A DNA stretch of 64,000 nucleotides, taken from assembly GCF_029873635.1 (NCBI RefSeq), contig NC_080420.1, positions 28,759,032 through 28,823,031 of the forward strand, in the 5' to 3' direction. This stretch comes from Malania oleifera. Taxonomy: Eukaryota > Streptophyta > Magnoliopsida > Santalales > Ximeniaceae. A model generated the notes under the pieces. The model searched no databases. It was given only the letters and a program-made list of their open reading frames with translations, and had not been told where the DNA came from. Each line of letters begins with the position of its first letter. The stretch's first letter is position 1. The position numbers and the translations under genes were made by a program. Of the stretch, positions 24,181-36,459 are shown piece by piece.

Positions 24181-25158
24181 CTTTATGATATGCAAAAATA
24201 CGTGAAAATACTATTATGATAAATATTATGATGAAACAACTATGTATTATTATTTGAGATTTACTATATGTTATCCGAACCTGGTTGGCGTGATTTAGGC
24301 TTTCACAAAGTACGGTACCGTACTTATATGATCACGATCATGTATATGTTAGTGCTACCTCTTGTCGTAAGGGGTAGTGGGAGATCAACAGTTGATGTGG
24401 TTTTATGGTAGTGCAGACGTCCCTCTAGTGTCCGGACTAGGAGGGGCAGACCCATCGTACTTACATACTTATATTGATCTAGCGTGATCGGCCAACCATT
24501 GCTAGTCCCACCTTCGAGCCACACAACCCAATCATGTGGGAGTAAGACATGACACCAGCCAGCTATCCATCCAAGATGTTATTTCATGTACAATTACATA
24601 TGATGGTTTCATGTATCGAAACTCAGTATATGATATCATGTTATGATAAACTATGTTTTAAACAGATATGAAACAGATGGTTTGACTAGATATGTTTATA
24701 TACTATTATATATGTATAAAATGAAAATACTTATGTTGCCAAACACTGATATTAGTTTATTTCTCTTACTGAGAGGTGTCTCACCCCATGTATATAAACA
24801 TTTCAGGAGCCCCAGATAGAAGAGCGAATAAAGTTCCGCAGCATTAGAGGTCGATTGTTCTACTCTGTCTGAAGGGTAAGTCATTTTGCTGGGGTCTGAA
24901 GGATTTTTGGGTTGAGACCCCGAGCCACTTTTTGGTTATTTTGGGATATGTGTATATATATAATAGTTATAGTAAAACTCTAGTATTGTGTTGGTTGAAT
25001 GGTTTGGTATGTATGTGATTTTACGTTTCTTGCTACTTAGGTATCTGAGTTGTATTTTGGGGTATATCCCTGGTACCCATGGGTCCAGGTTGATTATGTT
25101 ATTCAATTGTACATGATTTGAAAAAAATAAATTATGGTAAAATAGGCAAGTCGTTACA

Positions 25159-25175
25159 GTTTGATATCAGAGCCT
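25159..25175 (+). other. Primer binding site of element A
   Basis: Immediately after the LTR terminus, TTTGATATCAGAGCC is close to the TGGTATCAGAGC complement of initiator Met-tRNA used by many plant LTR elements, with one or two substitutions. Confidence 0.75.
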
Positions 25176-25474
25176 AAGTTGCTAGGTTCTGTAGACTCTA
25201 GAGTGCAGTAAAAACAATACCAGAGTATAGGAAAAGGATTTAAGGTTTTGTTCAACAGTTTGGAGCAAGACTTCCATGGTGGTTTCTGTGTTTTTTCTGG
25301 GGTGACGTTTTCAGGAAAGCCATAGTAAACTATTGTCAAGTTGTGTTTCTAAAGTATAAGACTGAATCTTGAAATAATATAAGGGTGTTACGATAGAGGG
25401 ATGATATGAGGTTTTAGTTAGATGCGTAAATTATAAGAATAGGGTCCCTAAGTCATATTTATTGTCTTTTTAGG

Positions 25475-26736
25475 ATGTACCCTGGAGGAGGTAGTGCCCA
25501 TGCGAGTGGTAGTGAGGGTGCAAGGCCCTCGAGTGCAAGCGGGGCTGACTCTGATACGATATTACGTAGTGTGGCTTAACAGGTTATGGCTGAGATCGTT
25601 AGGAGCTTCATAGAGCAGGGAGGCTCGTCTGCAAGCCATGGGTGCACGATAGAGAAATTTACCAAGATGAATTCTATAGCATTTTCAGGAGGAGTTGATC
25701 CTATAACCGTCGAAAATTGGATACAGGAGATCAAGAAAGTTTTGGCTGTATTATAGTGTACGGAGGAGCAAAGGGTCCTCTTTGCCACCTATAAACTGAC
25801 AGGGGAGGCTGAGAGGTGGTGGACTACTGTAAAACTTCTGGAGCAACAGAGGACGACGTCGATAGTTATGACATGAGACCAATTTAAAGAACTATTCTTT
25901 GACAAATATTTCCCAACCACTGTTAGGGAAGCTGAAGTGGAAGAGTTCCTAAATTTGAAGCAGGGACAGCAGTTGGTTCAATAGTATGCGGTGTGGTTTA
26001 TAGAGTTATCCTGCTTTGCCCCGTATACTGTTCCTGATGAAGTAAAGAAGGTGATACAATGTGAAAGGGGGTTAAGGCGTGGGATATAAAAGCAGGTAGT
26101 AGTATTGAAGATATAGGACTTTGTTGAGTTAGTTGACAGAGTAGCTTTGGTCGAGACTAGTGAGCGCATGGACATAGAGGAGCAGGGACAGAAGAAGAGA
26201 TATACTCCTTCAGGATTCTAACAGGGATCTAGGAAGGGTCAGTGGAGGAGGGAAAACTATGGCAGAAGACAGAGGCAGGAGACTGGTGGTCGTGAATTTT
26301 AGGCGGTGCAGAATTTTCTTTTTTGTCAGACTTGTGGAAAGAGACACTAGGGAGAGTGTCGAGTGTCGAGTGGAGAAAGCCATTTGCTATCGTTGTGGTA
26401 GGCAAGGACACCTAGTGTGAGATTGCCCTACACCACCTGATACCGCTCCTACTCCCAAACCGTACCGAGGAGGCTATCAGGAGCCTCGTGGAGGCCAGCA
26501 GAGGAATGTAGCTCCAACGAGGGTCTATGCTTTGACGCCTGGAGATGTTGAGACCGTCGGCGATGTGGTGACAGGTATGATTAGCATGTTTTCATTTAAA
26601 TTTATTGTTTTGTTTGATTTATGAGCCACACACTCGTTCATGTCTATGGGGTGTATTAGATTATGTGGGGTAGAAACACAATTGTTAGACACCGAATTGT
26701 TAGTAACTACACCAAGGGTCGGTAGTGAGGTGTAGT
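25475..26736 (+). pseudogene. Gag and protease of element A
   Basis: The frame starts MYPGGGSAHASGSEG at 25475 and shows the retrotransposon gag core (LTGEAERWWTTVKLL, FDKYFPTTVREAEVEEFLNL). A split zinc knuckle (CQTCGKRH, then CYRCGRQGHLV after a frame jump near 26360) is followed by a protease start (VLFDL, ATHSFMS near 26620) in which the DSGA motif is lost. At least nine in-frame stops are present; most can be explained as CAG/CAA to TAG/TAA or TGG to TGA changes. The protease ends near 26735, where reverse transcriptase from its middle onward begins (NAPTMFMDLMNRAF). Confidence 0.85.
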
Positions 26737-26801
26737 AGAATGCTCCTACTATGTTCATGGACTTGATGAATAGAGCCTTTCACTAGTATTTGGACCAGTT
26801 C

Positions 26802-29800
26802 TGTTGACCCTATGGGTCATTCCCTATTTTGATTATGACAAATACTCTGGTATTTAGTGTCTATCTAGTTTGTGTGTAGGTTTATATTAACAAACCAATT
26901 GATGGCACATGAAGACTTGAAGACTAAAAACCATGAAGACTTATTGTAATTTATATTTTGCGTAATTTGGGTCTGCAATAGTAATTAGGAGAAACAGTCT
27001 GTAATAATCTCTGCATGTCATGCATGTAGGCTTTGTGAGCTCAAAATGACTATAGAATGACCATAGGGGCTGAATGACTTTGGGGCGTACTTGAAAAGAC
27101 CCTAGGTTCCTACACATTGTGCACAAAATCCCAATAATCACTTACATTATCAGGGGGAAAAATTGAAATAAAATTAGACAAAATAGGGAAAATATGAGAG
27201 AGCTCGGGCGACCGAACCCTAGGTGAACAAATCACCTTGGGCACCCGAACTGTTGAGAAGTTAACAGTTTGACCATGCTTTGGGTGAACGAACATATTTT
27301 GAGCGTATCTCCCTCGGGCACTAGAACCTATGTCAGGTTCCTTTTCAACTACCCGAGTGCCCAAACAATCACATTCAAAATAGGGCTCGAGCAACCGAAT
27401 TAGCTGGTTCAGTTAACCGAACCTAGGATCGGGCACCCGAACCTACGAACAAATGTTTCTAACTTTTACTTGGGCCACAGAACTCTAACTCGAGCAACCG
27501 AACCTATTTAAAGACCTTTTATAACTGTGTTTGTTCGGGCGACCGAACCAAGGTTCAGCCACCCGAACCTCGCCGGGTTAAAAATAATTTAACTGCGGTA
27601 AATTGAGTTAATTTGGGTTAACACTCCCCAAGCATTTTAGAACTTTTCTAATAATACTCTATAGGTCCTAAACGGTTATATTTTGGCCTTGACCTATATA
27701 TATGGTTTCATTTGTGAGGATTAGGTAGAGATTAGCCAAGAATAATTAGCAAAAATCCTCTCTATTTGAAATACTTTCTTTGTCCAAATACTCTCAAATT
27801 TCTATTCCCTTGATACATTTTAGTATTGTGAGAGTATATTGATTGTGCTAGTGTATATTGGTATTGCTAATACTCCCAATGTTCTTTTTAGATTGATTGA
27901 TTTATTTATTTTTGGGGAGTTGGCAAAGTTTATCCCACATATTTGAATATAATAAATCTTGTGTTGGGATAAACTTAGTAGCTTAAGGATCTTTGCATTG
28001 TCATTGTAAGATTCCTATAACTTTACTTTTGTTGTGCAAATATTTTTTACAAGTTATAATATTTTTCAAACTACTCTTGTGCTCATTACATTAAAGGAAA
28101 ATATTTTGAGATAGTTTGAATATTTGAGTAACATCTTTGAAACCCTAATATGCTATTAAGATTTCATTTAACTTGTTTCAATGATACAACTTGTTTAGAA
28201 CACTCTTGAGCATATTCGCTATAGTGACCCTAAATTTCTTAATATGAAATGTAATATAATAAATGGTTAAGTCCACCCGAACCCATGGGTAACGGGGACA
28301 CCTGTCAATCACAGTGGAAACTTAAGCAGCAGTAAAATAAAATCTCAATCATTCAACCACGAAACATAATACCAGAGTTATTTACATTCCCAAAATACTG
28401 TATTTATTTACAATTTTCCAAAAAATCAAAATATCACTAGGATCGTGCAACAAAATCCTATGATCCTAGTTCAATGCTTACCCTTCTAGTAGGGAAGTTA
28501 AACCCACTTACCGGCGGCCCTTACCCATCGGTCCCTCTGGGTTTCCTGAAAATCATTTAATATTCGAGGGTGAGACACTTTTCAGTAAGGGAAAATAAAC
28601 TAAATACAGCTGTGTGACAACATGAATATTTAAGGCACTTATACGTATACAATACATTTCATAACTTTGTAAACATTCATCATATCATACTGGATAATCA
28701 TATGATTTCATATTTATTAATAAATCATAACATACATAAAACATTTGTTATAACTGTAATACTGAAAATATACCCAGGATGAATAGCTACCTGGTGTCAT
28801 GTATTACCCCCCATGACGGGTTGTGCAGCCCGAAGGCGAGACCCGACAATGGCTGGCCGACCACTACCGAGTCAAATATGTCTGTAAGTACGATGGGCCC
28901 GCCACACCTTGGTTCGGACTACCAGGTGGACGTCCACACTTTACTAAAAGTCACATCGACTATCCATCTCCCACCTCCTCGTGGGGTGGTTGGCACTAAT
29001 CTGATCATAAACATCTGATCTATAAGCTACGGTATCGAGCCCCTGAACTAAACTAAACTAACATTCGGGTTCTGATAACATATAATACATGATATAATAG
29101 TGGCCTCGTGCCGATCATTTTCATAAATACGGCCTCGCGTCGGAATCATAAATATGGTCTTGTGCTGAAATCATATATAAATACGGCCTCGTGCTAATAA
29201 CAAAAATACATGGCCTCGCGCCAAAATCGTTTCAGGTATATACATTCTGAAAATAAATCATTTATCATATATTCATCAAAATCATCACAACATAACTCAT
29301 CTTTTCATAATACCTGAAAACATGCTTTACTCGTAAAATATTTCATATCATAATACATTTCACGTAAAATAATATTCATGCCACACATGTGCTGTTAAAA
29401 GTCATACTTCATATTCTAAAATCGTGGTTTTTTGACATCTCATACATACATATACATTTTAATCATCATAACAATATTTTCCCAATCGTACATTTCATTC
29501 GTAATAAACAAATATAACATATGCTTTTCTAAAAATAGATTTACTTATAATTAATAATAATTTGCATGAAAAATAACTGCTTTAATTTATTTCCTTACTT
29601 GGCTACTGAGAAAGCCCCTAAAATATTTTAGCCTAACCCCCGTAGGATTTCCTGATCAATACCCTGAAATTGAAAATTCCCAGTATTAAAACTTCAGTAT
29701 TTCATGCGTACATCATTTCCAACTATCGTAAGACCAAATTCTGCTTAAAAAACCTTACCTCAACTCAGGGATGATTTCCAACTTCGTTTCCCAAACGATC

Positions 29801-30977
29801 TGTTCCGGCAGATTTGGAGAGAACTTCCCTAGGAGCATCGTGCTGACTTCGGATTGTCGATCCAACGTAAATCTGGCCCAAAAATGATGAGAGAGAGAGA
29901 GCCAAAGAGGAGAGAGAGGGCGAAGATTGCTTAAAAATGAAGTAAAAATTGGATTTTAATATATATATATATATAACAAGCTTCGTCAACGAAACACGTC
30001 ATTCGTCGACGAATCCTTTAATGATTTCGTCAACGAAATTCAGTCCTCATCGACCAAACTCAGTCGTCTCAAACCCCCTCTCGGAATTTCCTCGTTGACG
30101 AATCCCCTGTGTTCGTCGACGAATCCTCTTATGCCTTGGTCGATGAATCCCTTATGTTTGTCGATGAATCCTCTTATACCTTCGTCGACAAATCCCATGT
30201 GTTCGTCAACGAGGCCTTGGTAATCTTCTCTCTATTTTTCCTTCCAAAATGCAACGTCGTCGACTGCCTCCTTCTATTTCGGTTTCCATTTCCCTTCCTC
30301 TTTATGATTTAAATCCCATTAGAATTCGGGTTGTCACATTCGCAATCATATCTTGTTAAGTGTGGCTTGCACAAAAATACACATCACTGAGCTTACATTT
30401 ACCTACATTGTTGATGTGTATGTGATTGCGCATATTGGGTACATATCTGCTTTACATGAAAGCATAATCACTGTACCATTTGAGTGAAAATATTGTTGTA
30501 TTTCCAGGCGTGGCCTGAGGGGGCGGTAATCTAGTCCAGTAAGGATTGTGTAAAGGTTGGGGTCAGTCCTATGAATTTGACCTAGGGCCTTCTCCGGTCC
30601 GCAATGAGAATTTGTAAAGGTTGAGGTAAGCCCTATGCTAATTGACCTGATTGTATCAGTTCCGCTCCACCTGTTAAGTGAGCCATTAATGGAATCCTCG
30701 AACTTGCGAGCTAGAGGCGGGGACGTAGGCACAGTTGGCCGAACCTCGATAACACATCGTGCGTGTTCTTTACATTTCTACAATTTATTTACTGCACGTG
30801 TATGTTTTATTATGAATAATGCGTATGGTTTAAATTTCCACATAGTATATTAATTTGCGCATTTGGGATTGCATAGACTGACCCTAGGTTGTGATATTCT
30901 GTTAACATTTGGTTTAACCTAGAAATAAGTTTTAATACCCAATTCACTCCCCTTTTGGGAATACACCAAAGCTAACA
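26802..30977 (+). mobile_element. Copia solo LTR C inside element A, itself carrying LTR D
   Basis: The ends are TGTTGACCCTATGGG (26802) and CCAAAGCTAACA (30977), flanked by the perfect target duplication AGTTC (26797-26801 and 30978-30982). The insertion splits the reverse transcriptase of A between YLDQF and IVVFIDDIL. Removing LTR D (28220-30338 plus 5 bp) leaves about 2052 bp without coding potential, so this is a solo LTR. A dense island of CGGGCGACCGAAC-type words lies at about 27190-27570 and a TATA-like CTATATATATGG at 27694-27705. The copia hairpin motif GGGGACGTAGGC...GGCCGAACCTCG is at about 30719-30750. Confidence 0.9.
28220..30338 (-). mobile_element. Gypsy-type solo LTR D (reverse), nested in C
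   Basis: Plus-strand ends are TATAGTGACC (28220) and GGGTTGTCACA (30338), which match the inverted TGTAGTGACC-type termini of the Tekay LTRs here except for one terminal G-to-A change. The target duplication TTCGC is perfect (28215-28219 and 30339-30343). On the minus strand a TCGTCGACGA island (29981-30215) precedes a TA-rich TATA stretch (29958-29975). A minisatellite of TGGCCTCGTGCCG units lies at about 29100-29230. There is no internal coding sequence. Confidence 0.9.
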
Positions 30978-30982
30978 AGTTC

Positions 30983-33284
30983 ATTGTAGTTTTCATTGAT
31001 GATATACTGGTCTATTTAAGGAGTTTTGAGGAGCATGAGATGCATTTACGGCTGATACTTCAGATGCTTAGGAAAAAGAAGTTGTATGCTAAGTTTAGTA
31101 AATGTGAATTCTGGCTAGAGAAAGTGTCGTTTCTAGGGCATGTTATTTCATGAGATGGTATTTCAGTGGATCCCAGCAAGATTGAGATAGTGTTGAATTA
31201 GGAAAGGCCGAAGAACGTCCAGGAAATTAGAAGTTTCATGGAACTAGCGGGTTATTACCACCAGTTTGAAGAAGGGTTTTCAGCTTTATCAGGACCTCTC
31301 ACGCGTGTAACCAGGAAGAATGCTAGGTTTGAATGAGATAAAGATTATGAGCAGAGCTTCCAGGAATTGAAATAAAGGCTTGTCACTATACCAGTGTTGA
31401 TCATTCCATTAGGGGGTGATGGTTACGTAATTTACAATGACGCGTCTTTGAAAGAGCTCGGCTGTATATTAATGCAGCATGGTAGGGTTGTAGCTTATGC
31501 CTCTCGACAGTAGAAAGAGTATGAAAAGAACTACCCTACCCATGATTTGCAATTAGCTGCAGTGATACACATGTTAAAGATATGGAGGCATTACTTGTAC
31601 GGTGAAAGATGCGAGATATTCTCCGATCACAAAAGTTTGAAGTATTTCTTCACTCAAAAGGAGCTGAACATGAGACAGAGAAGGTGGTTGGAACTTATTA
31701 AAGACTGTGACTGCACTATTAGTTACCACCCAGGAAAAGCAAACATGGTAGCTGAAGCTCTTAGTAGGAAATCAGTAGGACCAGCATTGGCAGCTATGGA
31801 GGTTCAACATCCGATTTAGATGGATTTGGAGAGACTCGGTGTATAGTTGGTAGAGAGTGATCCTCAGGAATTTATACCAGCCTGGTAGTGCAACCTACTT
31901 TATAGGAAAGAATTAAGACAGTTCAAAGAGATGACACAGAATTAGCAAAACTGATAGCTAAGGTGCAGGACGAACAGGGAGATGAATTCAATAATTATGA
32001 TGACAAGGCTTTAAGGTTTCGTTCTAGGTTGTGCGTGCCTGCAGATGCTGATATTAGAAGGACGATTTTATAAGAGGCTCATAGGTCCTTTTACACAGTC
32101 CACCCAAGTAGTACTAAAATGTATAGGGATTTGTGAGAGTCTTACTGGTGGAACGGCATAAAGAGGAAAATTGCTGAGTTCGTACAACAGTGTCTGACAT
32201 GCCAGTAGGTAAAGGCTGAGCACCATAGGCCGGTGAGTCAGTTACAACCACTTTATATCCCAGAGTGAAAGTGAGATCATGTATCTATGGACTTTGTGAT
32301 GGGTTTGCCATCAACACCATATGGTCAGAATGCTATTTGGGTGGTCGTTGATAGATTGACAAAGATCGCTCACTTTATTCCTATTAAAGTCAACTACTCC
32401 ATGGATAGGCTGGCAGAGATTTATGTTCAGGAGATAGTCTGTTTTCATGGTGTGCCAGTGTCTATAGTGTCAGACTGAGACCCACGTTTTATGTTACAAT
32501 TTTGGAGGAGCTTTTATGAGGCTCTGGGGTCTTAGTTATCTTTCAGTGCGACATTTCATCCTCAAATGGACGGTCAGACTAAGAGGATGATTCAGATATT
32601 AGAAGATATGTCGCGAGCATGCGTGCAAGATTTTGGGGGTAGTTGGACCCAGTATATGCTGCTGGTAGAATTTGCATACAATAATAGCTATTAGGCTAAC
32701 ATCAGTATGACACCGTATGAGGCGCTTTATGGTAGGAGATGTCATTTTCCTTTATACTGGGATGAGTTAGGTGAGCGGCAAATTGTGGGGTCAGAGCTAG
32801 TGCAACAGGCATATGATAAAGTTCGACTCATCAGAAGAGCTACGCTAACACTAACACTTGCCGCCGGAAGTTGGAATTTGAAGTTGGGGACCATGTAGTT
32901 TTGAAGATAGCGCCTTTGAAGGGAATTATGTGATTTGTGAGGAAGGGTAAGTTGAGCCTTAGGTTCATTGGCCCTTTTGAGATACTTGAAAGAGTGGGGT
33001 CAGTTGCCTACAGGTTAGCCTTACCACCCATTTTGTTCAGAATACATGACGTATTTCATGTCTCCATGTTGAGGAAATACGTCCCAGACCCCTCCTACGT
33101 GATCAGTTATGGTGAGATAGAGCTTGGGCATACTCTGGTATATAAGGAGGTACTAGTGCAAATCTTGGACAGGAAAGAACAAGAATTACGCAATAAGAGG
33201 ATTCCATTAGTGGAAGTCTTGTGGAGAAATCATGCGATAGAGGAAGCCTCATGGGAACTCGAGGAGCGAATACGACAGAAATAA
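30983..33284 (+). pseudogene. Pol of element A: reverse transcriptase (3' half), RNase H, integrase, chromodomain
   Basis: Resumes after LTR C with VFIDDILVY (the catalytic Asp pair is kept) and [20 protein letters not shown]. RNase H shows YNDASLKELGCILMQHGRVV and [20 protein letters not shown] (to about 31815). Integrase has CLTCQ of the zinc finger, MDFVMGLPS, SIVSD and ILEDMSRA as the D, D, E region, and FAYNNSY. The last frame (32937-33284) is open and encodes the [17 protein letters not shown] module and a chromodomain (IPLVEVLWRNHAIEEASWEL). About fifteen stops lie upstream of it, so only the tail reads cleanly. Confidence 0.9.
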
Positions 33285-33576
33285 CTGCACTTATTCAGTG
33301 GAGATTAGCACTAGGTATATGGGTAAAGTAAATGCAGTATGATTTAATTTTATGAAAAGTAAGATGAGACATGTATGAGTAGTATTGTAGGTTATAGAAT
33401 AGGTAGTAGTTTGGTTTTCGGGAGAATTTTAGTTTGTGTATTGTAATCTCCTAGGACCCGAAATATAACCACGATATTCCTCCGCCCCAAGTGAGGGTAA
33501 GTAATAAAATAAATAGCCCATTTTCTTTTAAAAGATGGTGTTAATATAGATAGTAAATTTTAAGGACAAAATTTTT

Positions 33577-33591
33577 ATAAGGATAGGAGAA
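33577..33591 (+). other. Polypurine tract of element A
   Basis: AAGGATAGGAGAA lies directly before the TGTAGAGACC start of the 3' LTR. Confidence 0.7.
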
Positions 33592-33882
33592 TGTAGAGAC
33601 CCAAAGAATTACAGTAATTAAATAATAAGAGAAAGAGAGAAAAATGAATTTTCTTAAGGATTTCAACAAGGTCTCATCGGCGAGTGAAGAAGTACTCGTC
33701 AACGAGCAGGGTTCTTGGGGGTTCTTGGGCTCGTTGATAGGGATATGTGTCTCGTCGATGAGAAGTTACTGAAAGGAACGTTTCTGGACCCTGAAATTCG
33801 TCGAAGAGGAGAAAGTGTTTGTCGACGAGCTTTCTATATAAGTCCAAGAACCCATTTTTTAGCAGGGAAAATTATAAAAATC

Positions 33883-33950
<68 letters not shown>

Positions 33951-34647
33951 CGACCTCTCTCTTCTTCTCTCTTTGATTCCAGCCCCGTTCTTCACCAGTT
34001 CGACGATCGGAAGTCGCCACATCACTCATAGGAAGATTCTCTACAAATCTGCTAGAGTGATTCGTCAGTTAGGCTAACTTGGGAACCATCCCAAAATTTG
34101 GGTAAATTGATTATTTTAACATTTATCAAGGTATTTGGTATTTTTGGATTGAGGAAGGTATTAGATGAGTTTATACTGAGATTTTGCTGAGGGAAATGCA
34201 ATTTCAGGGTGTTAAGTTGGGGAACACACGAGTGTGATTTTGGAGTAGTTTGTGGGCTTTTTCATAAGTCAGGTAAGGGAATTAACTAAGTCAGCTTCCT
34301 TATGAAAATATATTTATTATTTTGCAGCATTTAAATTTAGGTAAATATGTATATTGCAGAATTATGTTGAAAATAATGCGGTTGATTAGAAAATATGATT
34401 TTCATGTATAATATCATAAATATGATTTTAGAACAGATTTTACGTTCTAAATATTCACTTTTGTGTGGCATGAGTATGAAATTATATGATTTTATGTAAT
34501 ATCAAAATGTTATGTTTTCAGAATCAACATGTTATTACGGTTTTCAAGAAAATATTAAAAACAATACGAGAACTATGTTTAAAGTACAGAGATTTCAAAC
34601 TATGTTAAATATATGCCAGCGTAAGGGCTGTGATTTTACGTGATATG
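33592..34647 (+). repeat. 3' LTR of element A, left part
   Basis: Co-linear with 22999 to about 24043 of the 5' LTR, including the TCGTCGACGA-type island (about 33672-33835), TATATAAG (33835-33842) and the CT tract. It stops at GTGATATGA, where sequence of element B starts. The LTR resumes at 41769. About 467 bases equivalent to 24044-24510 are missing between the two parts. Confidence 0.9.
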
Positions 34648-36156
34648 AAAATACACCTGGATACATAAGTACAGTACAAGTAATAAAATACACCATCCTT
34701 TCCATGTAACTTAACATAACAGTATTACAGGTTACTATTCAAAATACTTCTAGTGTACATAAATATGTTCCCAGTTTTTGTAAATATGTATATACGTAAT
34801 AGTAACTAAAAACTTTCCCTCTAGATAACTGTGTGTCATGATTTAACCCCTCATGATAGGGTTGTGCGGCCCGTAGGTGGGATCTACACTCGCTGGCCCA
34901 CCAAAGTAAATCACTATACTCCATCGGTCTGATCTGCCCACCTCAACCCATATCTGATGGGGAGCCTGTCCACATCAAGGACATAGGTGATCGGCCTACT
35001 ACCACGTATTATCTAAATAGGTGGTTGCACTCATAACATAACATAATATCTGTAGCAACGGTATCGTGCTCTATAACTGCATAGTCCAACAGGGTCTGAT
35101 ATTATATAATATATCTCTATATACCACTATCTGATTTACCATGATTCTGAAATAACTGTAATAACCATGATGCTGCATAAACTGTAACTGTAATTCATAC
35201 GCCATAATACTGAGAACTGTATAATCATAACATTGATAACTGCATAATCATAGTACTAAAATTCGTATAATCATGGTACTAAGATTCGTATAATCATGGT
35301 ACTAGAATTCGTATAATTATGGTACTAGAATTTGTATAATCATGGTACTGAAATTCATAAAATCATGGTACTGAAATTCATGAAACATATCTCCGTACTA
35401 TATTCATATTCTCAAGCCACACCATACCTTAATACATAATTTTCATAATTTAATAAACTGTATGATATTTTAAAAATACCTAACATAACATATTTCCCTT
35501 ACCTGACTGCTAAAAAGCCCCTATGGTATACTGGCCTAAACCCGTAGGACCTCCTACATAACACACTGAAAAAAACATTCGCTAGAACAGAATATCAGTA
35601 TTTTTTCGCTTACATCATTTCCTATAACTGTCAGAAGGCCAAAAATGAGTTAAGAGGCCTTTCCCTGAATTTGGAATGAAATCCAACTTCGTTTCACCAA
35701 CGATCCGCTCCGGTAGACTTACAGAGAACTTCGCCAGGAGCATCGTGGTGGCTTTGGATCGTCGATCTGATTGGCGGGGCCGAAATCGAAGAGAGAAGGG
35801 AGAGGGACCGTAGGAGAGAGAGAGGGCACCGAAATTTGCTAAAAAAATCCGAGTTTGCACTATTTATAGGGTTAGATTCATCAATGAGACACGTCACCTC
35901 GTCGATGAGTCCTTTAGTAAATTCGTCGACGAACCCTACCCTTCGTCGACAAAATTCAGAGCAGCCCAAAACCTTCACTTGGTATTTTCTCATCGATGAA
36001 ATGGGACCTCGTCGACGAAATCTTGAAGACCTTCGTCGACAAAACCTTGTATTCGTCGATGAAGCCTGGTAATTTCCTAAAATTTTTTTCCTTCTATTTC
36101 TGTTTCCATTTCTCTCCCTCTTATTATTAAAATCCATTATTTTTCGGGTTACTACA
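34648..36156 (-). repeat. 3' LTR of element B, truncated
   Basis: 1509 bp remain of about 2.0 kb. The minus-strand start is TGTAGTAACCCG (36156). An island of TCGTCGACGA-type repeats lies at about 35875-36065 and CTATAAATAG (minus) at 35860-35869. The array of 22-bp ATAATCATGGTACTARAATTCGT-type units is at about 35215-35395. Confidence 0.88.
35215..35395 (-). repeat. 22-bp tandem array in the 3' LTR of B
   Basis: Seven to eight units with the core TCATGGTACT and an ATTCGTA spacer. The same array in the 5' LTR is at about 40825-41005. It contains no open frame. Confidence 0.85.
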
Positions 36157-36459
36157 CTCTCCCCTCTTTATAAAATTTCGTCTTCAAAATTTACTATATG
36201 TATCTCTATCTATACTCTCTATCATCCAGTAGAAGAAAAGGGTCTACTTATTTTATTACCTGCCCTCACTTATGGTGGAGGAATATTGTGGTTACATGGG
36301 TAGTTCTAGGAGATCACAAATATAAAAGAAAATTCCCCCAAAATCAAAATACTACCTAACTTATACTCTACATTACAATTACACTGAACTCAACAAAATA
36401 AAATTACCATCTTAGCATATACATCAATACTATAATTCATCAAATAAATGGGAATATTA

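Larger units (their letters stand above)
22999..25158 (+). repeat. 5' LTR of element A
   Basis: 2160 bp, TGTAGAGACC...GGCAAGTCGTTACA. Repeats of the TCGTCGACGA type lie at about 23083-23242, with a TATATAAG box at 23252-23259 just after them. A CT microsatellite follows at 23299-23352, and a minisatellite built on TATGCCGGC lies at about 24005-24180. Against the 3' LTR, one stretch aligned by hand (23468-23712 vs about 34070-34315) shows about 14 differences in 245 bases. Confidence 0.9.

Noticed and set aside
29981-30215. Open frame with repeated VDESS-type peptides (30109-30312)
   Set aside because: It is a translation of the TCGTCGACGA island in LTR D, not a protein.
33819-34077. Ser-Leu repeat proteins over CT tracts here and at 23201-23476
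   Set aside because: Microsatellite artefacts within LTRs of element A; no start context or conserved sequence.
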